This document shows positions 1 through 8,290 of a stretch of 56,822 nt of DNA, one piece after another. The translations under genes were made by a program, and so were the position numbers. Positions within the stretch are counted from its first letter, which is position 1. The number at the start of each line of letters is the position of its first letter. Source of the DNA: Shewanella indica (lineage in GTDB: Bacteria > Pseudomonadota > Gammaproteobacteria > Enterobacterales > Shewanellaceae); contig NZ_NIJK01000053.1 in assembly GCF_002836975.1 (NCBI RefSeq), forward strand, positions 29,118 to 85,939, written 5' to 3'. Under the pieces are notes generated by a model. It was not told the origin of the DNA. It ran no database searches and saw only the letters and a list, made by a program, of their open reading frames with translations.

Positions 1-419
1 TTAAGGGATTGCGTCAACAGCTTGATTTGCTGTAGTTCCGCGGTGTCTGGCGCGAGAATTTGCTCGGCTTGCTGCAAAATTTGCCGTGATTGATTGAGTT
101 TAACTACAGCCAGGTTAAACCAGGCTTTGCCGTCCTGACTGTCCAGTACCAACACCTTCTCATAGCAACGAATCGAAGCTTCATATCGTCCCTGACGGGC
201 ATAGATATTCCCAAGCTTAAACCAGGACTCTTTATATTCTGGATTAGTCTGGGTTAGCTGCAGGTACAGGGTTTCGGCGTCGGTTAAACGGGCTTCAGTG
301 TAGGCCTGTTCGGCGACTTTCAGTCTGTCAGTGAAGGATACATCGGTCTGCGGCTTGTTCGGTGCAGCGGCACAAGCTGTTAGCAGAATACATAGTGATA
401 TCAATACGATTGGCTTCAT
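1..419 (-). CDS. tadD: TadD-like TPR lipoprotein (3' end outside window)
   Basis: The open frame starts at the ATG at 419 and runs off the left edge after 139 codons with no stop. The N-terminus is a lipoprotein signal with a lipobox ending L-T-A-C (Cys16). It is followed by helical repeats of tetratricopeptide type, for example the stretch around 'WFKLGNIYARQGRYEASI' and a second repeat around 'AWFNLAVVKLNQ'. TadD proteins are outer-membrane-associated TPR lipoproteins that help assemble or localise the Flp pilus secretin. It starts 2 bp after the stop of the DUF192 gene and is the last visible gene of the tad operon. TadD is inferred from TPR plus lipoprotein plus position; another tad TPR protein is possible. 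Confidence 0.75.
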   Translation of the reverse strand, partial: MKPIVLISLCILLTACAAAPNKPQTDVSFTDRLKVAEQAYTEARLTDAETLYLQLTQTNPEYKESWFKLGNIYARQGRYEASIRCYEKVLVLDSQDGKAWFNLAVVKLNQSRQILQQAEQILAPDTAELQQIKLLTQSL

Positions 420-421
420 TT

Positions 422-763
422 TTATCTCAATTTAAGTTGTTGCCCGAGTACCAGTTCCAGACGACCGACACTGCCCGAGGCCAATTCCAATGTGTGTTCG
501 GCATTGGCGCAGTACGCCATCCGCCACGGTGCCAAATTAGGCACCAATTTACAGATCTTCAATTCGCCATCCACGAAGACGATATCTAGCGCATAGCGCA
601 TACCAAACATGTGGATAGCGCGGCAATCGTTGAATAAAAAACCTTCATCCTCCAGCAAAGGCGGTTTACCCAATAAGCCTCTGGCACGTTGCCAAAAACT
701 GCGCGGTAAAAACACCCTATTCAGCAGTGCTCTTTCACCGGAATACAAGGATTTAAGTTGCAT
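422..763 (-). CDS. DUF192 family protein
   Basis: This 113-residue protein is essentially one DUF192 domain. Recognisable features are 'RARGLLGKPPL', the 'IHMFGMRYALDIVFVD' core and the final 'VLELASG'-type stretch seen here as 'HTLELASGSVGRLELVLG'. Family members are small beta-rich proteins of unknown function, often exported, but this copy shows no signal peptide. It is packed between tadC (next base upstream) and the tadD-like gene (2 bp downstream), so it is co-transcribed with the pilus genes. Whether it works in the pilus is unknown. The family call is fairly sure; the function is not. Confidence 0.75.
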   Translation of the reverse strand: MQLKSLYSGERALLNRVFLPRSFWQRARGLLGKPPLLEDEGFLFNDCRAIHMFGMRYALDIVFVDGELKICKLVPNLAPWRMAYCANAEHTLELASGSVGRLELVLGQQLKLR

Positions 764-1639
764 TTATCCCCCCTTGGAAAACAGCTCGAACAGCTGGGTT
801 GCGATAGGGAAAAACAGCACAATAAAGGTGGTGGGAAAGATAAACAGTACCAAAGGCCCCACCAGTTTTACCGGCGCCTGCATCGCCAGCTTTTCGGCAC
901 GCTGGAAACGTTCTGTGCGTCGTTGCTCAGATTGGATCCTCAATGTTTCGCCCACGCTTGAACCACTTTTTTCTGCATGGGATAGGGACGACACCAGGCT
1001 GCGTATTTCACGAATATCCAGACGCTCGCTCATATTCCGCAGTGCCTCAATTTTCCCTACGCCGGCTTTAATGTCCCGAAGCACCTTTTGAAATTCATGG
1101 TTCAGTGGCCCCGGTGGACCCTTTTCAACGGCTTGCATCAGAGCACTGTTAAGATTCATCCCCGCTTCAACCGCCATAGTGATGAAGTCGAGATAGACAG
1201 GTAACAGGCGCACAATCTCCTTTTCGACCTTCTTTTTACGGTCGTTGAGATTGATTTCAGGAAAAATGAAACCGAACAGTGAAAATGCCAGCGGCACTAT
1301 ACCTGCAGGCTTGTCCAACATAAGAAAGCACAACCAGGACAACAGCATAAACATTAATGCTGACAATAGTTTAAGTGCAAAAAACTGCTGAGCAGTTACC
1401 AGGTAAGCAAGACCTGCTCGTCTCAGTTTAATTTTGCTTCGCTCGATGTATTCCACCGAGAGCAAGTCACCGAAGTAATGGGACAAAAAATTGATTGCCG
1501 GCCAGCTGAGCCTCATCAGCGGCGGCAGCGGATCCATATATTGCCTGTCGGCCTTTTTCACAAAACTGATAATACGCCCGAAGGCCATGAATCCGATGAA
1601 AATGGCGATGCTGATAGCCAATGAAATAATAAAAGTCAT
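764..1639 (-). CDS. tadC: Flp pilus inner-membrane platform protein TadC
   Basis: This 291-residue polytopic membrane protein carries a type II secretion F (GSPII_F) domain. An N-terminal membrane segment is followed by paired hydrophobic segments around residues 85-130 and a C-terminal hydrophobic pair, 'KLVGPLVLFIFPTTFIVLFFP'-like. The soluble central part contains 'LDFITMAVEAGMNLNSAL' and the 'GSSVGETLRIQSEQ' turn typical of the family. TadC partners with TadB to form the inner-membrane platform on which the TadA ATPase acts. It lies 5 bp after tadB. Order and sequence agree with the TadB-TadC pair of tad loci. Confidence 0.9.
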   Translation of the reverse strand: MTFIISLAISIAIFIGFMAFGRIISFVKKADRQYMDPLPPLMRLSWPAINFLSHYFGDLLSVEYIERSKIKLRRAGLAYLVTAQQFFALKLLSALMFMLLSWLCFLMLDKPAGIVPLAFSLFGFIFPEINLNDRKKKVEKEIVRLLPVYLDFITMAVEAGMNLNSALMQAVEKGPPGPLNHEFQKVLRDIKAGVGKIEALRNMSERLDIREIRSLVSSLSHAEKSGSSVGETLRIQSEQRRTERFQRAEKLAMQAPVKLVGPLVLFIFPTTFIVLFFPIATQLFELFSKGG

Positions 1640-1644
1640 CGCAA

Positions 1645-2499
1645 TTACACATCTATGCTGACGATTTTTCTGATAAAGAAAAATCCAATAATTTCAAGTA
1701 CAACTACTATGGATATCACCACCCAGCCATACCATTCCGTCCACAGCAACGACATCTGCTCCGGTTCCATTTGGTACAGAACCAAGCCTAGCAATATAGG
1801 CAGTCCTGTCATCACATAGCCCTGTGCCCGTCCCTGAGCAGTAAGCGCATCAATCTTGCCTTCCATCTCCAATTTGCGGCGCAGGGTATCTGCCATACGT
1901 TCAAGGGTTTCGGCCAGATTTCCGCCGATTTCCCGGGAGATTTTCATCCCGGAAATCACCAGGTTCAGATCCATTAGCGGAATGCGTTTGTAAAGATTAT
2001 CCAGCGCTTCGTTGAAGCTCACCCCCACTCGTACTTCCCGCAGGAACAAATCAAACTCCTGCTTGATTGGGGCGCTGGATTCCGCAATCACAGACTCCAG
2101 AGCCTGGTTCAAGCTGGCGCCTGAGCGCATTGCCGTCGATGTCCCCTGCAACATGTCTGGCAATTGACTGATAAATGCCTGTTGTCGCCGCTTTCGCAGT
2201 ATCGAAAAAATCACCGCTGGAGACGCCCCCACCAAAACAGCCATCAGGGCGGCGGGAATGAAATTACCGGTCAGGAAAAAGGTGAAAACGAAAAACAGCA
2301 CTACGGCTGCCAGGTTCAGCATGAACAGCTTTTCAGGCTCGATGGTCAGGAACAGATCTGACAGCTTGATCTTGGCCTGTGCCGTGAAGTTCCGCCGATA
2401 GTTGACCGCGGCATTGGAAACCACCCGCACCAAAAACCAGGCAAAGACCCCGGCTGACAGTGAAAAAAACGCCGCAACCAGCGCAATTTCAAAAATCAT
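1645..2499 (-). CDS. tadB: Flp pilus inner-membrane platform protein TadB
   Basis: This 284-residue membrane protein with a GSPII_F domain is paralogous to the adjacent TadC. The N-terminus has one hydrophobic segment, then a tandem pair at about residues 60-100. The cytoplasmic domain has 'LPDMLQGTSTAMRSGASL' and 'ISREIGGNLAETLERMADTLR', and the C-terminus has two more membrane segments. It forms the platform for pilus polymerisation with TadC. Its start overlaps the tadA stop by 4 bp (ATGA arrangement), indicating translational coupling. Confidence 0.92.
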   Translation of the reverse strand: MIFEIALVAAFFSLSAGVFAWFLVRVVSNAAVNYRRNFTAQAKIKLSDLFLTIEPEKLFMLNLAAVVLFFVFTFFLTGNFIPAALMAVLVGASPAVIFSILRKRRQQAFISQLPDMLQGTSTAMRSGASLNQALESVIAESSAPIKQEFDLFLREVRVGVSFNEALDNLYKRIPLMDLNLVISGMKISREIGGNLAETLERMADTLRRKLEMEGKIDALTAQGRAQGYVMTGLPILLGLVLYQMEPEQMSLLWTEWYGWVVISIVVVLEIIGFFFIRKIVSIDV

Positions 2500-4217
2500 A
2501 GTGCCAAATCCTTTACCTTGGCGCCGGGAGAAAAGATGTTCATATCCACCTCAAGTCCCCGTTTCGCCAGCTCTTCATAAAACTGCGGTACTATGCCGGT
2601 TGAGACGAAGTCACCTTTCACCTTGCCATCGTCGCCGTAGCCGTTTTGTTGGAATTTGAAGATCTCACCGAGCTGGATCCGGTTGCCCTCTACCCCCGCC
2701 ACTTCGCAAATACTGACAATCTTGCGTGAGCCACAGGCAAAGCGGGTTTGCTGCACAATCAGGTTTACGGCCGAGGATATCTGCTCACGAATTGCCTGAA
2801 TCGGCAGTTCCACCCCAGCCATCATCACCATCACTTCCAAACGTGAAATACAGTCTCTGGGGCTGTTGGCGTGAGCGGTGCTGAGCGAACCATCGTGGCC
2901 GGTATTCATGGCTTGAAGCATATCAAGTGCTTCACCACCACGGCATTCTCCCACCACAATCCGGTCTGGTCGCATACGCAGACAGTTTTTCACTAACTCC
3001 CGAATCGGCACTTCACCCTTGCCCTCCTGGTTTGATGGCCTGGCTTCGAGTGAAATCAGGTTGTTCTGAGTCAGCTTGAGTTCCGCAGCATCCTCAACCG
3101 TTATAACCCGTTCATGCACTGGAATAAAGTTGGACAGCACATTCAAAAGCGTGGTTTTTCCCGAGCCGGTTCCACCGGAGATTATGATGTTTTGCTTGTG
3201 TTTCACCGCCATTTCCAGAAAGTGCACCATAGCCGGGCTCAAGGTGTTGAAATTCACCAAATGCTGAGAGGTGAGTCGCTCCTTCATAAACTTACGAATG
3301 GTTATACAGGGGCCTTTCAGCGCAATTGGGGGGATTACCGCATTTACCCGTGAACCATCTTTCAAACGGGCATCCACTGTGGGTGAGCTTTCATCGATTC
3401 GCCGTCCAAGCGGTGTAACAATTCGCTCAATGGCCGCCAACACAGAGCGATCATCGGTAAAGGTCACGTCTGATTTGGTAATGCGTCCCGCTTTCTCATA
3501 GAAGATTTCATCGGCTGCATTCACCATTATTTCACTGACGTCATCCATCGCCAATAAAGACTCCAGCGGACCAAGTCCAACCGCTTCGTTGAGCACCTGC
3601 TCAGAGACTTTCTGCCTGTTTAGCTCTACAGGAAAGTCTTCCATCTGCGCCACGATGCCGCCAATCATGCTGTTCGTGAAAGTTCGCAGCTCCTCATCCG
3701 TCATCGTATTCACGTTGATACGGCGTAAATCCATTTGCTTGAGCAGTTCCTGATGGATTTTGCTACGCCATTCTCTGACTAGAGTGGAGTGACCGCTATC
3801 CGTAACAACAGGCTCCTCTATTTGCGGCTTTTTTGGTGGCGGAATCTCCTGCTCCTTGATGGTGTCTGTTGAGTCCGCAGCAGTTGCCACAGGAGCTGAA
3901 TCAGAATCAGTTTTGAGCTTGGTGTGATTTTTGGCCGTTATTTGGTAGGAATGCAGCTCAATCAAATCCTCTGGCTGCAGTGGACCGTAGGTCGCGACGG
4001 CATTGCCATTGACCCTGAGACCACTTCTTGTGGTTAACTCACTGACAAACAGGCCATCATCGGTACGAATGAAGCGAATGTGCTCCTTGCCAATTCGCCA
4101 ACCGTGTAGCTGTACAAAGCAGGAGTCATCTTTTCCCAAGACACAGCTTGATTCCTGGCAAATCTGATCCGCAACCCGGGTACCTTTGTTAGTTTGAACA
4201 TGCAGTTGAAACATCAC
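2496..4217 (-). CDS. tadA: Flp pilus assembly ATPase TadA with N-terminal FHA domain
   Basis: The protein has 573 residues. The C-terminal 400 or so form a secretion ATPase of the TadA/CpaF type. The Walker A motif GGTGSGKTT is near residue 346, an Asp/His-box region precedes it, and the Walker B region with GECRGGEALDMLQAMNTGH is near 415-435, followed by 'STAHANSP'. It powers pilus polymerisation from the cytoplasmic face. The first 100 or so residues are different: they read as a forkhead-associated domain, with 'LGKDDSCFVQL' and 'ELTTRSGLRVNG' in FHA spacing. The two parts are joined by a low-complexity linker (about residues 100-140). FHA domains bind phosphothreonine, so assembly may be controlled by a Ser/Thr kinase. 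That regulatory role is inferred; the ATPase call is secure. Confidence 0.93.
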   Translation of the reverse strand: MMFQLHVQTNKGTRVADQICQESSCVLGKDDSCFVQLHGWRIGKEHIRFIRTDDGLFVSELTTRSGLRVNGNAVATYGPLQPEDLIELHSYQITAKNHTKLKTDSDSAPVATAADSTDTIKEQEIPPPKKPQIEEPVVTDSGHSTLVREWRSKIHQELLKQMDLRRINVNTMTDEELRTFTNSMIGGIVAQMEDFPVELNRQKVSEQVLNEAVGLGPLESLLAMDDVSEIMVNAADEIFYEKAGRITKSDVTFTDDRSVLAAIERIVTPLGRRIDESSPTVDARLKDGSRVNAVIPPIALKGPCITIRKFMKERLTSQHLVNFNTLSPAMVHFLEMAVKHKQNIIISGGTGSGKTTLLNVLSNFIPVHERVITVEDAAELKLTQNNLISLEARPSNQEGKGEVPIRELVKNCLRMRPDRIVVGECRGGEALDMLQAMNTGHDGSLSTAHANSPRDCISRLEVMVMMAGVELPIQAIREQISSAVNLIVQQTRFACGSRKIVSICEVAGVEGNRIQLGEIFKFQQNGYGDDGKVKGDFVSTGIVPQFYEELAKRGLEVDMNIFSPGAKVKDLAL

Positions 4218-4223
4218 GTCACC

Positions 4224-5528
4224 TCAGTCCAGTAACCAATCTGAAGTAGGTACATTAACTTCGGTACCTTCCATATCCGTCAAATTATGCTGAATATCGT
4301 CAGGAAGCGGTACATCAACTTTGGCTACTGTAGGTGTGACCAGAATGATGAGTTCGCTGCGTCCTTCCTGGAAATTACGGGAGGTGAAGAGTTCCCCCAA
4401 AATAGGAATGTCTCCCAGCAGCGGCAGTTTTTCGTAACTGCGGCTGTCTTCCACCTTGATAAGGCCTGAAATCACCAGAGTTTCGCCGGCTCTCATATTG
4501 ACCACAGACTCAGTGTTACGTGTCAGCAACCCCGGAACGCCCTGTACCACGGTGGAAAAGTCAATAGAGCTCATTTCCGCCCTAACGGTAGAAATGATAT
4601 TACCCTGCTCGTCGATAACCGGCTGAATATCCAACTGAATACCATAGTCCTGCATTTCAACTACAGGCTGACCAAACTCATTCAGAACAGCGAGTGGGTA
4701 AGAACCTCCTGATTGAAAACTGGCTTTCTCACCACTGCGGGTACTGAGGGAAGGTTCTGCTAAAATACGGGCCGTACCTTGCTCCTTAAGCAGATTAATC
4801 ATGGAGTTAATACCTGTGGCTATGCCGCCGTAACCATAAGCTTTGGATGATGAAATAGGTAGGGTGCCATCAAAGAGTTCCAGCAGCTTATTGCCGTCAG
4901 AACCGTATACGTAATAGTCGTTGGGCTTGAAATTGGTCACCAGAGCCAGAGAGGGGCCACTGATGGCATTATCCCAGTTGATACCGAACTGCAGGCCGTC
5001 GTTCTTGTTTATCTCAAGCACCTTGACCTGCATTTTGACCATATCTTTAATTTCAATCTGCTCGGCCCTGACCATGGAGATGACTCCGGGAAACTTCTCC
5101 AGCGTTCCCTGGAACAAGGTTGCATCCTCAGGGCGGATTTTCCCTTCAGCCAGAATTATTCCGCTCTCATGACGGAAGCTGACATGCTCAAAGGTTCTGA
5201 AAATTGAGCGAAGCTCTTTCAGGGTTTTACTGGCTTGTGTCGGCAACACATCCACGGTGACTGTAAGCTTACGCTCGCCCGCCTTCCAGACGTGCAACTC
5301 GGTGGAACCTGGTGTTTTGGGGATCAGAAGCAACTCGCCATTGTCCATCACACTGGCACCAAGAACGGTATCCATACCGACGGCTATCCGCTTCACCTCT
5401 CCAACTTGAATGGTTTTGACCTGTCCCATGTACAGCTCAATGTATTGTTTTGCCGGTGCCGCCAAGGTCGATTGAGCCAATACCAAACCAAGCAGGAACA
5501 CCACCACATTTACGCGCTTAAAAAACAT
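4224..5528 (-). CDS. rcpA: Flp pilus outer-membrane secretin RcpA/CpaC
   Basis: This 434-residue exported protein has a Sec signal peptide (about residues 1-23). An N-terminal pilus-formation domain follows ('VKTIQVGEVKRIAVG', 'GSTELHVW'). A secretin domain makes up the C-terminal half, with 'GEKASFQSGG', 'MRAGETLVISGLI' and the end motif 'LPLLGDIPILGELFTSRNF'. Secretins form the ring through which the pilus crosses the outer membrane. It sits between rcpC (11 bp upstream) and tadA (6 bp downstream), the usual rcpC-rcpA-tadA order, but no rcpB or tadZ lies between rcpA and tadA. Confidence 0.92.
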   Translation of the reverse strand: MFFKRVNVVVFLLGLVLAQSTLAAPAKQYIELYMGQVKTIQVGEVKRIAVGMDTVLGASVMDNGELLLIPKTPGSTELHVWKAGERKLTVTVDVLPTQASKTLKELRSIFRTFEHVSFRHESGIILAEGKIRPEDATLFQGTLEKFPGVISMVRAEQIEIKDMVKMQVKVLEINKNDGLQFGINWDNAISGPSLALVTNFKPNDYYVYGSDGNKLLELFDGTLPISSSKAYGYGGIATGINSMINLLKEQGTARILAEPSLSTRSGEKASFQSGGSYPLAVLNEFGQPVVEMQDYGIQLDIQPVIDEQGNIISTVRAEMSSIDFSTVVQGVPGLLTRNTESVVNMRAGETLVISGLIKVEDSRSYEKLPLLGDIPILGELFTSRNFQEGRSELIILVTPTVAKVDVPLPDDIQHNLTDMEGTEVNVPTSDWLLD

Positions 5529-5539
5529 ATCCTTGTCAC

Positions 5540-6472
5540 CTAATTCTTCACTGCCTGAGAGGAAGCGCTGTATTTCAAAAGACTGAGTTCACCCGTTTTT
5601 GTGCTTGGGCCTGCAATGGATACGGTTACCGGTTTTAGGCTGCCACCGGACGTACTGGATAAGGTATAGAGCTGGTACTGCCCTTCACTGTTGGCTTCAG
5701 ATGCTAACTGCTTGCTGTCGAACATCGTCTTGGCCAATCGCTGCCCGTCTGAGCGATTTCGCAGCATGAAGGCTATCTCACCGACCTCTTTGGCCAGTAC
5801 AAGCTTTGCCGCGTCCTGATATTTTACGCCAACTGTGATTGACGAGTATTCGAGGGAGCCTTTGCCAACTCCATGAAGCACAAAGTCCTGAGTGGGTGAA
5901 ACCAGAGATATGTCATCCACAGCCAGAATACGAACGCTTTGTAAAAGTGGCTGGATTTGGGTGATCTTGTCGGTACTCTCACCTTCAGGCTCAAGTTCGG
6001 TGACCAACATGAGATCAACGATATCCCCCGGTAAGGTCATTCCTGAAACCGAATTGATTTCATCGATTTGCAATGTTACGGCACGTTCGCCTTCACCGAG
6101 CAGATCTGAAAAGCTTTCAATACCAAGGCCCGAGACATAGTGGGTCAGCAAAGGTTCTCCGGGTGACATATCGTGCTTCACCACCTGACCGTTATAATAG
6201 TCAAAATCCCCTGGCGCGACGGCTGATGCCGAAGCAAACGCCGCTGGCATATCGGCGACTGCCATATTCTCCGGGCTTAGGATTTCGCCCATTTGTACTG
6301 GCCTGGATGCCACCACCACGGAAACCGTTTCAGCTTCTTCTTGTACGATTTGACTCTTTAATATTTCTTCTTTGTTTTTTAGATAGTTATTTGACAGCCA
6401 GAATGCGGCTATTGCGACAAGTACAGCAATAGTCAGCATTAACCAACTGCTTTTGGACTTCTGGAAAGACAC
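5540..6472 (-). CDS. rcpC: Flp pilus assembly protein RcpC/CpaB
   Basis: The protein has 310 residues. A short basic N-terminus and one membrane anchor (about residues 10-27) are followed by a periplasmic SAF/CpaB-type domain ('VSVVVASRPVQMGEIL', 'DMSPGEPLLTHYV', 'VTLQIDEINSVSGMTLPGDIVDLML'). CpaB/RcpC proteins are periplasmic partners of the secretin in Flp pilus machines. The gene is 11 bp upstream of rcpA and 11 bp downstream of the small pilin-like gene. The call rests on domain pattern and location. Confidence 0.88.
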   Translation of the reverse strand: MSFQKSKSSWLMLTIAVLVAIAAFWLSNNYLKNKEEILKSQIVQEEAETVSVVVASRPVQMGEILSPENMAVADMPAAFASASAVAPGDFDYYNGQVVKHDMSPGEPLLTHYVSGLGIESFSDLLGEGERAVTLQIDEINSVSGMTLPGDIVDLMLVTELEPEGESTDKITQIQPLLQSVRILAVDDISLVSPTQDFVLHGVGKGSLEYSSITVGVKYQDAAKLVLAKEVGEIAFMLRNRSDGQRLAKTMFDSKQLASEANSEGQYQLYTLSSTSGGSLKPVTVSIAGPSTKTGELSLLKYSASSQAVKN

Positions 6473-6483
6473 AAGTGACTCCT

Positions 6484-6735
6484 TTACTTGTTAAAGCTTT
6501 CTAATTCCGTTTTCGCTTTAGGGGCTGGATTAACTTTTGGCGACGCCTTGAGTGACGTCACCTGAAATTGACTTAACGTTTGCGCATAGATGTAGCCGGA
6601 ATGCTCCTGCTTCACGGCATCAATCAACATATTGGCTATTGATTTATTGTCTTTGTAAGGCATAAAGAAAATTGTCACTAACACCACAATACCCAGTGCA
6701 TATTCAGTTACGCCAAATCCACGCTGTCGTTTCAT
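6484..6735 (-). CDS. small Flp-like minor pilin / pseudopilin
   Basis: This 83-residue protein begins MKRQRGFGVTEYALG, followed by one hydrophobic segment ('IVVLVTIFFMP'). That matches the class III (Flp) prepilin signature: a short basic leader, Gly at the cleavage site, then TEY and a hydrophobic stretch. The major pilin in this locus has GQGMTEYIVIV at the same place. The ATG at 6735 is preferred over an upstream TTG at 6738; it gives a TGATG overlap with the upstream gene and lies 10 nt from AAGGA. The C-terminus is Lys/Pro rich. I infer a minor pilin or pseudopilin processed by a prepilin peptidase not found in this window. Confidence 0.65.
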   Translation of the reverse strand: MKRQRGFGVTEYALGIVVLVTIFFMPYKDNKSIANMLIDAVKQEHSGYIYAQTLSQFQVTSLKASPKVNPAPKAKTELESFNK

Positions 6736-7394
6736 CAATTGTCTATCCTTATCGCCTGAATGAAGGTTTGGCCATCTTTGCTGATCATCGTCAAATTTAG
6801 GGTGCTGTTTTCCTTGGCAAACAGTAATGCTTCACCTTCTGACGAACCTGACTCTCCATGTTGCAGCACCCAGCCTTGCCCGGTTAATGCGGACTTGTAA
6901 AACACCCTGTTCGACGCCACTGACATCTTGTTGACCAGCAGTAAATGCCGCGATTCGCGCAGGCCATCGTATGCCTTGATATCGTTGGCAACCCGGGTGT
7001 TACGCGCCTTGGGAAAGCCTTTGCCCAAGCTTTTCAACTGCTTTTTTTGCAGAGATGGCAGGTTGGAAATGGCTAGGGTGCCCGAGACTCGCAGCTTATC
7101 CAGTTGCTGAAACTGCACCGTATAGAGCAAGCCCTCTTTCAGGTGGGAATAGATAATCCAGTTGCCAAAGGCAGACTCTTTAATTTCCCCTCGCCAGGCA
7201 TCCTGATAAAACTGATAAATCTCCTCGGGAGATTTATTGGTGTCAAAACCGGTAATCGACATATCGACGCCATTAAAGACCAGATCGTCAGCAACTACCT
7301 GCAACTTAAAAAACTTGGGAATGGGAAACTGCACGCTTTCCTGCGCCTGAGTACCAAAGGCAATCAGCAAGGCCAACACTATGCACCGCATCAT
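6735..7394 (-). CDS. hypothetical exported protein of the tad locus
   Basis: This 219-residue protein has a Sec-type signal peptide ending about residue 17 (A-Q-A-Q-E). I do not recognise the mature part as a named family. It contains 'FDTNKSPEEIYQFYQDAW' and later a stretch resembling a two-lobed periplasmic fold. The start overlaps the TadE-like gene by 4 bp and the end overlaps the minor pilin gene by 1 bp, so it belongs to the pilus operon. A periplasmic accessory role in Flp pilus assembly is inferred from context only. Confidence 0.6.
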   Translation of the reverse strand: MMRCIVLALLIAFGTQAQESVQFPIPKFFKLQVVADDLVFNGVDMSITGFDTNKSPEEIYQFYQDAWRGEIKESAFGNWIIYSHLKEGLLYTVQFQQLDKLRVSGTLAISNLPSLQKKQLKSLGKGFPKARNTRVANDIKAYDGLRESRHLLLVNKMSVASNRVFYKSALTGQGWVLQHGESGSSEGEALLFAKENSTLNLTMISKDGQTFIQAIRIDN

Positions 7395-8290
7395 CTTCTC
7401 CTGTGCCCCAACTCATGTAATTTGGCCTTTAAGCGGCTTTCACAAATCCGGGGAGTGCTCACCCGGCCTTTGCGATCGTAGGTTCCCAGTCTTACGCAGG
7501 GCACCGCATCCGGTTCAATCTTGGCTAAATCCAACCACTCCAGCTCTTCGGCTATGGGCAATACAGACAAGATATCCATCAGTTTCTCCAGCCCCAACTT
7601 CTCGGCGAATGCCCCTATGGGCACCAGATACTTAAGCTCACGTTTCGCTGCGGCAGGCCCACCAATCATCCAGCCTTCGGTGAGCAAGGCACCCTGACGA
7701 GTCATCGCCAGGCTCTTATCACCAAGCTCGGGAAACCACTTAAAACTGCGTAACTTGCTGCTGACATTGACCCTGTAGAAGCCCTTGTTACTGAGATCCA
7801 TATCAGGAGCGATGGAGAGCACCTTGCCAACCGCGGTCGATACCTTGGAAAAGTTACCGGGAAGCCCTGACTCGCTGGTTTGGCTACTGTGATAAAAGCC
7901 GGCTTTATCCTTATCTTCTTCAAATAAGGTCACCCATTTACGAGTGGTCTGATCTTTTATCTGCAGCACGGGGTTTAATGTTTCCTGCACCTTGTTGGTA
8001 TTTTGACCCAGATATATGGCAGAATTTTTATCGGCAAACACGCGATTGCGGATCTCATTGCTGATTTGTGCATCAGATTTAACCGGCGTGTCAGAATCGC
8101 GGTTCTTGGGTTTGCTCTGGAAATATGCCACCCGCTCCCAGACGGCATAGCGGGCTGCTTGTTCTGTCATCTGACGGTTTTCCACGTGCTTGAATACCAT
8201 GGGCAACAGCAGCGCCAACGGCATCAGCACAAAGCCACCAATGACAATAAACTCGGCCAATACGCCGCCACGTTGTTTCAGGGACTTCAT
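7391..8290 (-). CDS. TadE-like pilus assembly pseudopilin protein
   Basis: The protein has 299 residues. The N-terminus MKSLKQRGGVLAEF is followed by a membrane segment with conserved prolines ('VLMPLALLLPMVF'). This is the TadE-type layout: a short basic leader, a Gly before the hydrophobic helix, and a Glu near its start. The remainder is a large extracytoplasmic domain with no recognised motif, ending in 'HELGHRRR'. It overlaps the downstream start by 4 bp and the upstream TadG-like stop by 4 bp. It is longer than typical TadE proteins. Its likely role is a minor pilin-like component initiating the pilus; TadF is the alternative name. Confidence 0.6.
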   Translation of the reverse strand: MKSLKQRGGVLAEFIVIGGFVLMPLALLLPMVFKHVENRQMTEQAARYAVWERVAYFQSKPKNRDSDTPVKSDAQISNEIRNRVFADKNSAIYLGQNTNKVQETLNPVLQIKDQTTRKWVTLFEEDKDKAGFYHSSQTSESGLPGNFSKVSTAVGKVLSIAPDMDLSNKGFYRVNVSSKLRSFKWFPELGDKSLAMTRQGALLTEGWMIGGPAAAKRELKYLVPIGAFAEKLGLEKLMDILSVLPIAEELEWLDLAKIEPDAVPCVRLGTYDRKGRVSTPRICESRLKAKLHELGHRRR

